The position numbers and the translations under genes are program-made. DNA of 14,684 bases from contig CAMLRG010000137.1 of assembly GCA_946482335.1 (NCBI GenBank), forward strand, positions 1 to 14,684, written 5' to 3'. Within the stretch, counting starts at the first letter, position 1, and each line of letters starts with the position of its first letter. Positions 13,572 to 14,684 of the stretch are shown piece by piece. Source of the DNA: an uncultured Duganella sp. (lineage in GTDB: Bacteria; Pseudomonadota; Gammaproteobacteria; Burkholderiales; Burkholderiaceae). The notes beneath the pieces were generated by a model, which was given only the letters and a program-made list of their open reading frames with translations, searched no databases and was not told where the DNA came from.

Positions 13572-14684
13572 TTAGTGCGAGTGGCGCGGCACGGCGGAAC
13601 CGCGGCAGCCGACCAGGAAGTCGAAGTCGCAGCCCTCGTCGGCTTGCAACACGTGGTCGATATACAGTTGCTGGTAGCCGGACTTCGGCGGCTCCTGCTG
13701 CGCTGCGCGCTCGGCGAGGCGTGCCTTCAATTCCTCGTCGCTGATCTCGAGCTGCAGCTTGTTGTTGGCGCAATCGAGCTCGATCCAGTCGCCGTCCTTG
13801 ACAGCGCCGAGCGGGCCGCCGGCCATCGCTTCCGGCGCCACGTGCAGCACCACGGTGCCGTAAGCGGTACCGCTCATGCGCGCGTCGGAGATGCGCACCA
13901 TGTCCTTGATGCCCTTGGCCAGCAGCTTCGGCGGCAAGCCCATGTTGCCCACTTCCGCCATGCCCGGATAGCCTTTCGGGCCGCAGTTCTTCATCACCAG
14001 GATCGAATTCTCGTCCACGTCCAGCTCCGGATCGACAATGCGTTCCTTGTAGTGGTCGAAGTTCTCGAATACCACAGCCTTGCCGCGATGCTGCATCAGG
14101 TGCGGCGAGGCAGCGGAAGGCTTCAGCACGGCGCCGCGCGGGGCCAGGTTGCCGCGCAGGATGCAGATGCCGCCGTCGGCGATCAGCGGGTTGTCGATCT
14201 TGCGGATCACTTCATCGTTGTAGATCGGCGCTTCGGCACAGTTTTCGCCGATGGTCTTGCCGTTGACGGTCAGCGCGTCCGGGTGCGGCAGCAGGTTCGC
14301 TTCGCCCATGCGGCGGATCACGCCAGGCAGGCCGCCGGCGTAGTAGAACTCTTCCATCAGGTAGCGGCCGGACGGCATCAGGTCGACGATGGTCGGCATG
14401 CCCTTGCCCACCTTGGTCCAGTCTTCCAGCTCCAGCGGCACGCCGATACGGCCGGCGATGGCTTTCAGGTGGATCACGGCGTTGGTCGAGCCGCCGATGG
14501 CGGCGTTGACGCGGATCGCGTTCTCGAAGTTTTCGCGCTTGAGGACCTTGGACAGGCGCAGGTCTTCCCACACCATTTCCACGATGCGGATGCCGGACAT
14601 ATGGGCCAGCACGTAGCGGCGCGCGTCGACGGCGGGGATGGCGGCGTTGTGCGGCAGCGAGGTGCCCAGCGATTCGGCCATGCA
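13572..14684 (-). CDS. IlvD/Edd-family sugar-acid dehydratase, probable L-arabonate dehydratase (5' part missing)
   Basis: This is the C-terminal 370 residues of an Fe-S dehydratase that likely turns L-arabonate into 2-keto-3-deoxy-L-arabonate. The first visible codon is Cys followed by MAESLGTSLPHNAAIP, the IlvD/Edd segment just after the last cluster cysteine, so the 5' end lies beyond the window. The catalytic serine is visible in RMSGTAYG (residue 270 counting from the first visible Met). Rhizobium L-arabonate dehydratase has this serine at about 480 of 579 residues; an offset of about 210 gives the same total length, so roughly 210 residues are missing. Other marks are AIGGSTNAVIHL, DGGICILRGNLAP and a C-terminus GCRGSAVPRHSH typical of aldonate rather than branched-chain dehydratases. 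The three iron-sulfur cysteines are upstream and cannot be checked. D-xylonate is the main alternative substrate. Confidence 0.9.
   Translation of the reverse strand, partial: CMAESLGTSLPHNAAIPAVDARRYVLAHMSGIRIVEMVWEDLRLSKVLKRENFENAIRVNAAIGGSTNAVIHLKAIAGRIGVPLELEDWTKVGKGMPTIVDLMPSGRYLMEEFYYAGGLPGVIRRMGEANLLPHPDALTVNGKTIGENCAEAPIYNDEVIRKIDNPLIADGGICILRGNLAPRGAVLKPSAASPHLMQHRGKAVVFENFDHYKERIVDPELDVDENSILVMKNCGPKGYPGMAEVGNMGLPPKLLAKGIKDMVRISDARMSGTAYGTVVLHVAPEAMAGGPLGAVKDGDWIELDCANNKLQLEISDEELKARLAERAAQQEPPKSGYQQLYIDHVLQADEGCDFDFLVGCRGSAVPRHSH

Overview
The window is a GC-rich bacterial chromosome segment in which every supported gene lies on the minus strand, so transcription runs from high to low coordinates. 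Codon use, Tat/Sec-type export signals and the gene families suggest a Gram-negative proteobacterium. My best guess is a betaproteobacterium of the Oxalobacteraceae (Massilia/Duganella-like), but this is inferred from style and not proven. Both ends cut through genes. No tRNA, rRNA, insertion sequence, prophage or CRISPR array is visible, and no stretch longer than about 120 bases lacks a gene.

In transcription order the locus has three blocks. Block 1 (14684 to 11002) holds the lower steps of an oxidative, non-phosphorylating pentose pathway: an IlvD/Edd-type sugar-acid dehydratase (5' end missing), an FAH-superfamily protein of the GguC/AraD1 type, and an NADP-type aldehyde dehydrogenase fitting 2-oxoglutarate semialdehyde. 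A 120-bp gap with a striking double-hairpin palindrome follows (10904-10990). Block 2 (10881 to 1729) starts with a XylB-like SDR sugar 1-dehydrogenase. It continues with five exported glycoside hydrolases: GH97, GH51 alpha-L-arabinofuranosidase, a GH43 endo-arabinanase-like lipoprotein, a second GH43 endo-arabinanase-like enzyme, and a GH127/GH146 beta-L-arabinofuranosidase. An AT-rich 89-bp gap with a candidate operator follows. Block 3 (1639 to 1) is the start of a YtfQR-type sugar ABC transporter: a periplasmic binding protein and an ATPase that runs off the window.

Together the genes read as one programme for L-arabinose-containing plant polymers. The GH43 enzymes cut the arabinan backbone. 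GH51 removes alpha-linked L-arabinofuranose, GH127/146 removes beta-linked L-arabinofuranose, and GH97 probably removes a terminal alpha-D-galactose or beta-L-arabinopyranose. The YtfQR-like transporter imports the free sugar. The SDR oxidises it to the lactone, the IlvD-like enzyme dehydrates the aldonate, the FAH protein probably dehydrates the 2-keto-3-deoxy acid, and the aldehyde dehydrogenase delivers 2-oxoglutarate to the TCA cycle. A lactonase, an outer-membrane receptor, the permease and a transcription regulator are not in view. Gaps between genes are mostly -4 to +13 bases, which supports operon structure. I found no clearly unprecedented system. The most notable points are how complete the polymer-to-TCA cassette is and the palindromic element inside it.
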